In this document: positions 1 to 6,527 of the stretch, piece after piece
How positions within the stretch are numbered: the first letter of the stretch is position 1
How the letters are laid out: every line of letters starts with the position of its first letter
Source of the DNA: DATKAB01 sp964542745
Lineage (GTDB): Bacteria > Eisenbacteria > RBG-16-71-46
Assembly (NCBI GenBank): GCA_964542745.1
Contig: CAZIVR010000098.1
Span: 1-13,030 of the forward strand
Length of the DNA: 13,030 nt
Reading direction: 5' to 3'
The notes under the pieces: generated by a model
What the model saw: only the letters and a program-made list of their open reading frames with translations
What the model was told of the DNA's origin: nothing
The model's database searches: none
Made by a program: the position numbers and the translations under genes

Positions 1-1
1 C

Positions 2-85
2 GGCGCATCGGGCGGCGGGTCCGCCCCGGCCCAGCACGGCCGCAAGCCCCGCGCCGCGGGCGCCGGGCGCCGGCGCCGCATGTAG
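2..85 (+). CDS. C-terminal tail of an unidentified protein (5' end outside window)
   Basis: One forward frame is open from the left edge to a TAG at 83-85 and encodes 27 residues. They are rich in Gly, Ala, Ser and Pro and end in a basic run RRRRM. Such low-complexity basic tails occur on many RNA-binding or ribosome-associated proteins, but nothing here identifies a family. The main support is context: a strong hairpin begins 8 bases after the stop, and the next gene converges from the other side. A chance open frame of this length is common in such GC-rich DNA, so confidence is limited. Confidence 0.35.
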   Translation, partial: GASGGGSAPAQHGRKPRAAGAGRRRRM

Positions 86-93
86 GTCGGGGC

Positions 94-123
94 GGGCGCC
101 GCGGCGGGTCCGCCGGGGCGCCC
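94..123. terminator. Hairpin between convergent genes, likely bidirectional terminator
   Basis: GGGCGCC at 94-100 pairs with GGCGCCC at 117-123. Inside, GGCGG at 103-107 pairs with CCGCC at 110-114, leaving a 2x2 internal mismatch and a tiny loop. The hairpin lies between the stop of the rightward tail (85) and the stop of the leftward rhomboid gene (137). That is where a shared terminator is expected. There is no clear T-tract on either side, so it may work as a structural terminator or pause site. Confidence 0.5.
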
Positions 124-136
124 TCGCGATCCTTCC

Positions 137-1051
137 TCAGAACGCGGCGAGCCCGAGTCCGCGCGCGAGCGCGAGGCCCAGGGCCAGCGCCAGCGCGAGA
201 CCCGAGAGCACGCCGGCGGCGAGCGCGAGGCCGGCCACGGCCCGGCGCCACGGCCGCGGCCCCCCGTACGTCCCGTCGGCGCCGAAGGCGCGGGGCGACG
301 CCTGCGGCTCGAGCCCGCGGTTGAGCGGCGCCACCAGCCCGAGCAGCGCCCCCGCCGCGAGACCCGCGAGATGGGCCACGTGGTCGGTGTTGGGCTTCTC
401 GACTCCGCCCGCGAGGCTCTGCGCGACGAGGAACAGCATCGCGCCCGCGAGCGCCCGCGAGCGGCCCGGGGCGAGCCGCCGCCGCAGCCGGACCGCGGCC
501 ACGAGCAGGGCGCCCGCCAGCGCGAAGATCGCGCCGGAGGCGCCGACGCCGAGGATCGCGCCGGTCGCGCGCGATTCGCGCACCGCGAGGCTCGCCGCCG
601 AGGCCGCGGCCCCGCCCATCGCGTAGACGATCCAGAAGGAACGCCGCGCGTAGATCGCCTCGACCGCCACGCCGAAGATGAGCAGGCTGATGGAATTGAG
701 GACCAGGTGCAGCGCGCCCGAGTGGAGGAAGGTCGAGGCGAGCAGCCGCCACGCCCGGTCGAGGCCTTCGGCGCCCCGCAGGTTCGCGCCCCACGCGATC
801 AGCGCCGCGGCCTCGCCCAGTTCGCCGCGCGCCGCCTGCGCGGCGAAGGGCAGCGCGCAGGCGAGCAGCAGCAGCACGGTGCCCCACGGCGGGACGTCGC
901 CCACGGCGGACCACAGCTCGAGGGGCGGGGGCTCGTCGGGATCGGGCGAGAAGTCGGGGACCCAGCCGGGCGGCGCGATCTCGGGCGGGACGCCCGGCGG
1001 CGTTCCGGGCGGGGCGCCGGCGGGGGGCGGTGGATCGATCGGGAGGCTCAC
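137..1051 (-). CDS. Rhomboid-family intramembrane serine protease
   Basis: Polytopic membrane protease of the rhomboid (S54) family, 304 residues from the GTG at 1051. Residues 1-45 are a proline-rich, probably cytosolic tail. The membrane core follows, with the family landmarks in order: HxxxN in TM2 (H115, N119), the nucleophile GASG (S172) in TM4, and the catalytic His in a DHxxHxxG context (H227, G230) in TM6. A further Leu/Ala-rich hydrophobic segment at about 271-303 suggests a seventh helix after the catalytic core, as in 6+1 rhomboids. The family cleaves single-pass membrane proteins inside the bilayer; the substrate here is unknown. It is divergent from the DUF1028 gene. A GTG at 1075 is an alternative start (8 residues longer). 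I prefer 1051 because a -10-like element lies directly upstream, which would give a leaderless or nearly leaderless mRNA. The function is confident from the catalytic dyad; the start is uncertain. Confidence 0.88.
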   Translation of the reverse strand: MSLPIDPPPPAGAPPGTPPGVPPEIAPPGWVPDFSPDPDEPPPLELWSAVGDVPPWGTVLLLLACALPFAAQAARGELGEAAALIAWGANLRGAEGLDRAWRLLASTFLHSGALHLVLNSISLLIFGVAVEAIYARRSFWIVYAMGGAAASAASLAVRESRATGAILGVGASGAIFALAGALLVAAVRLRRRLAPGRSRALAGAMLFLVAQSLAGGVEKPNTDHVAHLAGLAAGALLGLVAPLNRGLEPQASPRAFGADGTYGGPRPWRRAVAGLALAAGVLSGLALALALGLALARGLGLAAF

Positions 1052-1057
1052 GGCGGT

Positions 1058-1069
1058 CAGTGTAAACTG
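1058..1069. promoter_or_regulatory. Candidate bidirectional -10 region between rhomboid and DUF1028 genes
   Basis: The short divergent gap contains a rare AT-rich spot, cagtgtaaactg, with CAGT/ACTG dyad symmetry. On the plus strand TAAACT (1063-1068) fits the -10 pattern TANNNT. A start of transcription near 1075 would leave room for the GGAGG ribosome site at 1084-1088 before the ATG at 1094. On the minus strand TACACT (1064-1059) also fits TANNNT and would place a start near the GTG at 1051. Neither strand has a convincing -35. Symmetric -10 elements driving divergent transcription are known in bacteria; use of this one is inferred. Confidence 0.35.
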
Positions 1070-1093
1070 CCGCACCCACTCCTGGAGGCTTCC

Positions 1094-2197
1094 ATGATCC
1101 GCCGCCCGCCGATGTGCCTCGCGCTTGCCGTGATCGTTCTCGCCTGCTCGACCCCCGCCCACGCGGTCCAGCAGCCCGCCACCTTCTCGATCGTGGCGTG
1201 GGACAGCGTCACGCAGGAGCTGGGCGTCGCGGTTGAGTCCAAGTACTTCAGCGTCGGGCGCGTGGTGCCGTGGGCCCGCGCCGGGGTCGGCGCGGTGGCC
1301 ACGCAGGCCAACGTGAACCCGAGCTACGGGCCGAAGGCGCTGGCGATGCTGGAGAGCGGCATGACCCCCGAGGCGATCCTGCGCGCCTTCGCGGCCAACG
1401 ACTCGTCGTGGGATTCGAGGCAGTTCGCGGTGGTGGACGCGAAGGGGCGCGTGGCCACGTGGACCGGCCCCAGGTGCAACTCGTGGGCGGGCGGCGAGGC
1501 CGGCGTCCACTTCGCCGTGCAGGGCAACATTCTCGCGGGGCCAAAGGTCACGGCGGAGATGGCGCGGGCCTTCCGCGAGACGCGCGGCGAGCTGGCGCAC
1601 CGGCTGATCGCGGCGATGGAGGCCGGGCAGGCGGCGGGCGGCGACAAGCGCGGGCAGCAGTCGGCGGCGCTGATCGTGACGCGGCCGAGCGAGCGGAACC
1701 CCGAGTTCCGCGAGCGCTGGGTGGACCTGCGCGTCGAGGACCACCGCGCGCCGATCGCGGAACTCCGGCGCCTGTGGCGGATCCACCAGGGATTCCACGG
1801 CACCGGCTCGCACCTCGCGATGGCCGCCGAGTACGAGGCCGCCGGCCGCACGGACCTCGCCCGCGGCGAGCGCGAACGCGTGCTCGAGACGCTGCGCGAT
1901 GTGCTGCAGCGCGGCGACCGCGACGCCGGGCTCCTCAACGGGCTCGCGTGGTCGTGCGCGATCCACGGCCTGAGCCTGCCGGACGCCCTCAAGGCGGCGG
2001 AGCGGGCGGCGGCGATCGAGCCGAAGAGCGCCGACATCCTCGACACGCTGGCCGAGGTGCAGTTCCGGATGGGGGACGCGGCGAAGGCGCTCGCGACCGG
2101 CCGCCGCGCGCTGGCGCTCGACTCCAAGAACCCGTACCTGATCGGCCAGGTCGAGCGCTTCTCGAAGGGGACGGCGCCGGGAGGATCGGGGCGGTGA
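1094..2197 (+). CDS. Exported DUF1028 (Ntn-hydrolase-like) protein with C-terminal TPR repeats
   Basis: 367 residues. The ATG is set by GGAGG five bases upstream. Residues 1-24 form a signal peptide with a hydrophobic core and an AHA end; C18 in VLAC is a possible lipobox instead. The DUF1028 domain runs from about 30 to 235. It opens with TFSIVAWD (T30, at the position of the proposed N-terminal nucleophile of this Ntn-like fold), followed by the conserved ELGVAVESKYF and a GVGAVATQA segment. It closes with the DHxxPIAELRRL signature at 216-227. Residues about 235-350 are helical with at least two TPR units, the clearest being the stretch starting ADILDTLAE. Substrates of DUF1028 proteins are not established to my knowledge; Ntn folds often hydrolyse amides. 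The gene overlaps the downstream decarboxylase by 4 bases, so the two are probably co-translated. Family assignment is firm and role unknown. Confidence 0.85.
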   Translation: MIRRPPMCLALAVIVLACSTPAHAVQQPATFSIVAWDSVTQELGVAVESKYFSVGRVVPWARAGVGAVATQANVNPSYGPKALAMLESGMTPEAILRAFAANDSSWDSRQFAVVDAKGRVATWTGPRCNSWAGGEAGVHFAVQGNILAGPKVTAEMARAFRETRGELAHRLIAAMEAGQAAGGDKRGQQSAALIVTRPSERNPEFRERWVDLRVEDHRAPIAELRRLWRIHQGFHGTGSHLAMAAEYEAAGRTDLARGERERVLETLRDVLQRGDRDAGLLNGLAWSCAIHGLSLPDALKAAERAAAIEPKSADILDTLAEVQFRMGDAAKALATGRRALALDSKNPYLIGQVERFSKGTAPGGSGR

Positions 2198-3717
2198 CGC
2201 CGGGGCCCGACCGCATCACCCCGCTCCACCTCGATCCCGAAACCTTCCGCCGGCTCGGCCACCGGCTGGTGGACGACATCGCCGCCCGTCTCGCGGCCAT
2301 CCCGGAGGGCCCGGTGACCCCGGGCGAGTCGCCCGCCGCCGTGCGCGAGGCGCTCGGGGCCGGCGCTCCGCTTCCCGAGCGCGGGGCCGACCCGGGGGAG
2401 ATCCTCGACCGGGCGGCGAAGCTCCTGTTCGACCACTCGCTCTTCAACGGCCACCCGCGCTTCCTCGGCTACATCACCGCTTCGCCCGCGCCGATCGGCA
2501 TGCTCGGCGACTTGCTGGCGGCCGCGGTCAACCCCAACGTGAGCGCGTGGTCGCTGTCGCCCGCGGCGAGCGAGATCGAGCTGCAGGCCGTGCGCTGGAT
2601 CGCGCAGCTGATCGGCTACCCGGCCGACACCGGCGGACTCATGGTGAGCGGCGGCAACATGGCGAACTTCGTGGGCTTCTTCGCGGCGCGCGCGGCGAAG
2701 GCGCCGTGGAAGATGCGTGAGGCGGGCGTGGCGGGCGAGGGGGCGAGGCGCCTGCGCGCCTACGCCTCGGCCGAGACCCACACGTGGATCCAGAAGGCCG
2801 CCGATCTCTCGGGGCTCGGCACCGGCTCGGTGCGGTGGATCCCGACCGACGGCCGGCAGCGCATGGACGTGGACGCGCTCGAGCGCCAGCTCGCGGCGGA
2901 TCGCGCCGCGGGCGACCTGCCCTTTCTCGTGATCGGGACCGCGGGCTCGGTGAGCACCGGCGCGGTGGACCCGCTGCCGCGTCTCGCCGCGCTGTGCCGG
3001 GAGCAGGACCTGTGGTTCCACGTGGACGGCGCCTACGGCGCGCTCGCGGCGGCACTGCCCGACGCGCCGCCCGACCTGCGCGGGCTCGCGGCAGCCGACT
3101 CGGTGGCGGTGGACCCGCACAAGTGGCTCTACGCGCCGCTCGAGGCGGGATGCGCGCTGGTGCGCGACCCGAAGCGCCTGCGCGACGCGTTCTCGTACCG
3201 GCCGCCCTACTACCACCTGCCCGACGAGGCGGTGAACTTCGTGGAGCTCGGCTTCCAGAACTCGCGGGGTTTCCGCGCGCTCAAGGTGTGGCTCGCCCTC
3301 CAGCAGGCGGGGGCCGAGGGCTACCGGAGGATGATGGCCGAGGACGTCGCGCTGGCCGGGGAGATCGCGCGCGCGGTCGAGGCGCACCCCGAGTTCGAGT
3401 TGTTCACGCTCGCCCTCAGCATCGCCACCTTCCGCTTCGTGCCCGCGGAACTCCGGCCGCGCACCGGTGAGGAGGCGGTCGAGCGCTACCTCGACGACCT
3501 CAACCGCGCGCTGCTCGATCGCAGCCAGAAGGCGGGAGCGGTCTTCGTTTCGAACGCGGTGATCCGCGGGCGCTACCTGCTGCGCGCCTGCGTGGTCAAT
3601 ATCCACACCGGGCCCGAAGACGCCCGGGCGGTGCCGGAATTGCTGGCGCCGCTGGGGCGCGAGTTGGACGCCTCGATGCGAGGGCGACTGGAAGGGGCGG
3701 CGGGAGGGCGGAGGTAG
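2194..3717 (+). CDS. Group II PLP-dependent amino-acid decarboxylase (aromatic/glutamate decarboxylase family)
   Basis: 507 residues, the usual length for fold-type I group II decarboxylases (DOPA/tryptophan/tyrosine/glutamate). GTG start in a GTGA overlap with the upstream stop; GGGAGG lies 9 bases before it. Landmarks in order: an N-terminal LGHRLVDDIA helix; HPRFLGYI near residue 88 and NPNVSAWSLSPAASEIE (substrate and dimer region); GLMVSGGNMAN (phosphate loop); H196 in ETHTW, at the position of the His that stacks on PLP; D278 in HVDGAYG, which would hold the pyridine nitrogen; and the Schiff-base lysine K310 in VDPHKW. All catalytic elements are intact, so an active enzyme releasing CO2 and an amine is expected. 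The sequence alone does not tell which amino acid is used. It is a cytosolic enzyme co-transcribed with an exported DUF1028 protein, which could supply amino acids by amide hydrolysis; that link is inference. Confidence 0.88.
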   Translation: MTPGPDRITPLHLDPETFRRLGHRLVDDIAARLAAIPEGPVTPGESPAAVREALGAGAPLPERGADPGEILDRAAKLLFDHSLFNGHPRFLGYITASPAPIGMLGDLLAAAVNPNVSAWSLSPAASEIELQAVRWIAQLIGYPADTGGLMVSGGNMANFVGFFAARAAKAPWKMREAGVAGEGARRLRAYASAETHTWIQKAADLSGLGTGSVRWIPTDGRQRMDVDALERQLAADRAAGDLPFLVIGTAGSVSTGAVDPLPRLAALCREQDLWFHVDGAYGALAAALPDAPPDLRGLAAADSVAVDPHKWLYAPLEAGCALVRDPKRLRDAFSYRPPYYHLPDEAVNFVELGFQNSRGFRALKVWLALQQAGAEGYRRMMAEDVALAGEIARAVEAHPEFELFTLALSIATFRFVPAELRPRTGEEAVERYLDDLNRALLDRSQKAGAVFVSNAVIRGRYLLRACVVNIHTGPEDARAVPELLAPLGRELDASMRGRLEGAAGGRR

Positions 3718-3726
3718 GGGGCGCTT

Positions 3727-3780
3727 CCCTCGCGGGGCGTCGCGGCGGCGGGCGCCCGCCTCCAGCCCGCGGGACGAGGG
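3727..3780 (+). terminator. GC-rich inverted repeats, possible terminator after the decarboxylase gene
   Basis: CCCTCG at 3727-3732 is complementary to CGAGGG at 3775-3780. Nested between them is the perfect 14-base palindrome GGCGGGCGCCCGCC (3747-3760), able to form a 5-bp stem with a 4-base loop. It lies in the 126-base gap that separates unit A from unit B. There is no T-run, and inverted repeats arise easily in such GC-rich DNA, so this is a tentative call. Confidence 0.3.
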
Positions 3781-3800
3781 GCCGAAGAATGGGATAGGAT
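3771..3800 (+). promoter_or_regulatory. Candidate promoter for the glycan operon
   Basis: TAGGAT at 3795-3800 matches the -10 pattern TANNNT inside a locally AT-richer stretch. GGGACG at 3771-3776, 18 bases upstream, keeps the central GAC of the TTGACA -35 consensus. Transcription would start near 3807. The resulting leader contains GGAG at 3833-3836, 7 bases before the TTG start at 3844. It is the only promoter-like sequence seen ahead of the four-gene unit. Confidence 0.35.
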
Positions 3801-3843
3801 TCCGCGTTCGAAATCCCCCCTCAGGGTCCCCCGGAGCGCCTTC

Positions 3844-5175
3844 TTGACCTCTTCGACCGAGTCGCAGCCCTTCGGCCCCCGCCGCCCGGCGGACGCGGCC
3901 CCCGGACGCCTCGGGAGCGCCGCCCGCACGACCCGCCCGTTCCCGTGGATCGCGGTGATGGCGGTGGCGCTCGCGGCGCGCATCGCGTTCGTGTTCATCC
4001 TGCCGCCGCGGCTGATGTGGCCGGACCCGGTCGAGTTCGAGGCCACCGCGCGGATGCTGCTCGAACAGGGCACCTACGGGCTGCACACGCTCCGCCCGCC
4101 CGGCTACCCCACCTTCATCGCCGGCATCTACGCCCTGCTGGGACCGAACCTGATCGCGCTGCGGCTCGTGGAGGCGCTGCTCGCCACGCTCTCGGTGGGG
4201 CTGATCGGCTGGATCGGGGTGCGGCTCTTCGGCCGGGCCGCGGGCTGGGTCGCGATGTTGATCGCGGCGTGCCACCCGATGCTGGCGTTCATGCCCTCGA
4301 CCACCTACTCCGAGACCGTCTCCATCTTCCTGCTCTCGATGACGCTGGTCGTCATGCTGGGGGCACTCGAACGCGGCGGCTGGTGGCGCTGGGCGCTGGC
4401 GGGCGCGCTGCTCGGCGCGCAGACGCTGATCCGCCCGAACGTGATCGCGCTGCTTCCGGGGCTCGGGCTCGGGTTCGCGCTGCTGCTCCGTCGCCGCGGC
4501 CGCGGCTGGATCGCGCCGGCGCTGGTCACCGGGCTGGCGTTCGCGCTGTCGCTCGCGCCGTGGCTGATCCGCAACCACCGCGTGCACCACGAGTGGTTCT
4601 TCGTCTCGACCGGCGGCGGGCGCCAGTTGTGGCTCGGGAACAACCCCAACGCCAGCGGCATCACCAACCGGGACCTGGTGATCGACCCGAAGGTCGAGGC
4701 CGAGCTGCAGGCGCTGCCCAACTACATCGCGCGGGACCGCTGGTACGTCGCCCACGCGCTCGAGTTCATGCGCACCCAGCCCGGGCGGGCGGCCCGGCTC
4801 TACGTGCGGAAGCTCGGCAACATCTTCGCGCTCTACCCGGAGACCCTGACCGGCACTTACGTGAATCCCGCGAGCCGCGTCTCGCAGGGGATCGCGAGCG
4901 TGGTGCTGTTCGCGGGGGCGCTGCTCGGGCTCACCCACCTGCGGCGCGAGCCGGGCCTGTGGCCGCTGCTCGGCTTCACGCTCACCTTCGTGCTCGCCAC
5001 CGCGCTCGCCTTCTCGAGCATGCGCTACCGCCTGATCGTGGAGCCCGCGCTCCTCCTGATGGCCGGGCTCGGCTACGCGCGCGCGCTGCCGGGAGCGCGG
5101 CTCGCGCGCTTCCTCGGCGAGCCCGGGGCGGCCGAAGGGACCGTGGCCACGCCGCGCGCGGGGGCCGTCCGATGA
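3844..5175 (+). CDS. Integral membrane GT-C glycosyltransferase (ArnT/PMT-like, GT39/GT83 type)
   Basis: 443 residues, TTG start with GGAG 7 bases upstream. After a basic, Pro-rich cytosolic tail (1-34) the first membrane helix spans about 36-53. The first periplasmic loop follows, with D61 and E64 in WPDPVEF, where GT-C enzymes carry the acidic catalytic or metal residue, and then RPPGYP (84-89), a motif typical of the PMT_2/ArnT-like group. About ten more hydrophobic segments follow, broken after about residue 245 by a soluble region with a GRQLWLGNNPNASG element that is also characteristic of the group. Such enzymes move a sugar from a polyprenyl-phosphate carrier to a lipid, glycan or protein on the outer face of the inner membrane. 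It is shorter than ArnT itself (about 550 residues) and lacks a large C-terminal soluble domain. It overlaps the next gene by ATGA. Family is firm; sugar and acceptor are unknown. Confidence 0.82.
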   Translation: MTSSTESQPFGPRRPADAAPGRLGSAARTTRPFPWIAVMAVALAARIAFVFILPPRLMWPDPVEFEATARMLLEQGTYGLHTLRPPGYPTFIAGIYALLGPNLIALRLVEALLATLSVGLIGWIGVRLFGRAAGWVAMLIAACHPMLAFMPSTTYSETVSIFLLSMTLVVMLGALERGGWWRWALAGALLGAQTLIRPNVIALLPGLGLGFALLLRRRGRGWIAPALVTGLAFALSLAPWLIRNHRVHHEWFFVSTGGGRQLWLGNNPNASGITNRDLVIDPKVEAELQALPNYIARDRWYVAHALEFMRTQPGRAARLYVRKLGNIFALYPETLTGTYVNPASRVSQGIASVVLFAGALLGLTHLRREPGLWPLLGFTLTFVLATALAFSSMRYRLIVEPALLLMAGLGYARALPGARLARFLGEPGAAEGTVATPRAGAVR

Positions 5176-6527
5176 ATCCGCTCGACGCGCGCCGGCGCGG
5201 CTCGGGCGCCACCGTGGCGCCGGTGGCGCCGCTGCCGGGCATGGCCGGGGGACTCTTCCCCGGGCGCGGGGGGATTTCGCCGATGCGCTGGGTGGACCAC
5301 TGGATCGGCATGCCGATCTGTTTCGCGCTCGGCGTGTTCGTGAGCTTCGTGCGCGCGGTGTTCCCGCGCCCCGACCGGCCGGTGCGCGAGGACGGCGTGA
5401 TCGTGATCGTCAAGTTCTTCGGGCTCGGCAGCATCATGCAGGCGACGCCGCTGCTGCGCGCGATCCGCCGGCGCTACCCGAAGGGCCGGCTCGTCTTCCT
5501 AACCTTCGCCTCCAACGCGGGGCTGCTGCGGCGGCTCGACCTCTGCACCGACCTGCGCCTGATCCGCAACGCCTCGCCCGTGACCTTCGTGCTCGACACG
5601 ATCGGGGCGATCCTGTGGCTGCGCGGGCGCGGGGTGGACGCCTGCGTGGACCTCGAGTTCTTCAGCAAGTTCTCGACGTTGATGACCATCCTCTCGGGGG
5701 CGCGCAAGCGCATCGGCTACCACCTGAACGCCTACTGGCGATCGAGCCTGCTCACGCACCCGGTGTACCTCAACTACTACCGGCACATCTCCGACATCTT
5801 TGCGCAGGCGGGAACCCCGCTCGACGTGCCGGTCGAGGATCTCTCGCTGGTGCGCATTCCGACCGATCCCGCGGCGCTGGCGCGCGCCGACGCGTTCCTC
5901 GCCGAGCGGGGCTGGGGGCCGCCGATGCGGATCGTCGGGGTCAACGTGAACGCGGGCGAACTGTCGCTCGAGCGCCGCTGGCCGGTCGCCAACTTCGCCG
6001 AGGTGGTGGAGTCGCTGGTCACCCGCCACGCCGACGTGCGGGTGCTGCTCACCGGCGCCCCCGACGAGCGCGCCTACATCCAGACCGTCCACGAGAGGCT
6101 GAGCGCGCGCGCGCGGGAGTCGGTCGCGATCACGGCGGGGGCGTGGTCGCTCGACGACTTCCTCGCGGGGCTCTCGCGCATGACGTGCTTCGTGACCAAC
6201 GACTCGGGACCGATGCACCTGGCCGCGGCGCAGGGCGTGCCGCTGGTGTCGTTGTGGGGGCCCGCGCGCCCGGACTTCTACGCGCCGCGGGTGCCCGACC
6301 ACGAGGTGATCTACGAGAACTTCGCCTGCAGCCCGTGCCTCTTTTACATGTTCACCACCTTCGAGGGCATGTGGTGCGGGCACGAGGGCTGGTGCATGCA
6401 GGCGATCGAGCCGGCCCGCGTGCTGGCGGCGGCCGAGAAGCGCCTCGCCGGCGGCCGGGAGCTGCCGGTGCTGCCGTCCGTCGCGGCGACCCCGGCGCCC
6501 GCCGCACCCGGAGCGCCGCGCGCTTGA
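5172..6527 (+). CDS. GT9 family glycosyltransferase (heptosyltransferase-like), membrane-anchored
   Basis: 451 residues from the ATG that overlaps the upstream stop. A 37-residue Gly/Pro/Ala tail precedes a membrane-associating stretch (about 44-66, WIGMPICFALGVF onward). A GT-B catalytic region follows. The N-lobe opens VIVIVKFFGLGSIMQATPLL. The C-lobe has the sugar-nucleotide signature of GT9, NDSGPMHLAAAQG (D344, H349) and VSLWGP, then a CSPC pair and further Cys residues near the end, as in many GT9 proteins. The usual Asp of the N-terminal SLGD motif is replaced by Ser (S87). An alternative start, ATG 5283 (414 residues), begins just before the membrane segment and has GGGGGGA 8 bases upstream. 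High G/C at third positions upstream of it still favours 5172. In family members the sugar goes from a nucleotide-sugar to lipid A core or similar acceptors; the substrate here is unknown. Confidence 0.82.
   Translation: MNPLDARRRGSGATVAPVAPLPGMAGGLFPGRGGISPMRWVDHWIGMPICFALGVFVSFVRAVFPRPDRPVREDGVIVIVKFFGLGSIMQATPLLRAIRRRYPKGRLVFLTFASNAGLLRRLDLCTDLRLIRNASPVTFVLDTIGAILWLRGRGVDACVDLEFFSKFSTLMTILSGARKRIGYHLNAYWRSSLLTHPVYLNYYRHISDIFAQAGTPLDVPVEDLSLVRIPTDPAALARADAFLAERGWGPPMRIVGVNVNAGELSLERRWPVANFAEVVESLVTRHADVRVLLTGAPDERAYIQTVHERLSARARESVAITAGAWSLDDFLAGLSRMTCFVTNDSGPMHLAAAQGVPLVSLWGPARPDFYAPRVPDHEVIYENFACSPCLFYMFTTFEGMWCGHEGWCMQAIEPARVLAAAEKRLAGGRELPVLPSVAATPAPAAPGAPRA
5205..5263 (+). repeat. Two consecutive hairpins at the start of the GT9 gene
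   Basis: GGCGCCACC (5205-5213) and GGTGGCGCC (5222-5230) are perfect 9-base inverted arms with an 8-base spacer. A second hairpin, CCGGGG (5245-5250) with CCCCGG (5258-5263), follows 14 bases later. Both lie between the two candidate ATG starts of the GT9 gene (5172 and 5283). They could slow translation from the first start, act as an intra-operon pause, or simply reflect the PVAP-type repeat they encode. Confidence 0.4.

Noticed and set aside
371..1093. Plus-strand frame upstream of and continuous with the DUF1028 gene
   Set aside because: It is antisense to the rhomboid membrane core, and the real start is fixed by the ribosome site and signal peptide at 1094.
1076..1966. Upstream extension of the rhomboid frame to 1966
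   Set aside because: The extra residues are antisense to the DUF1028 gene and do not resemble rhomboid proteins. The real protein starts at 1051 or 1075.
1324..4938. 1204-residue open frame on the minus strand across the DUF1028, decarboxylase and GT-C genes
   Set aside because: Its translation is Arg/Ala/Gly/His-rich with no domain motif, and it lies opposite genes with intact catalytic signatures. Long antisense frames are expected at this GC content.
6103..6117. Alternating GC run (gcgcgcgcgcgg)
   Set aside because: It lies inside the GT9 coding region and is explained by Ala/Arg codons. No repeat array or structure depends on it.
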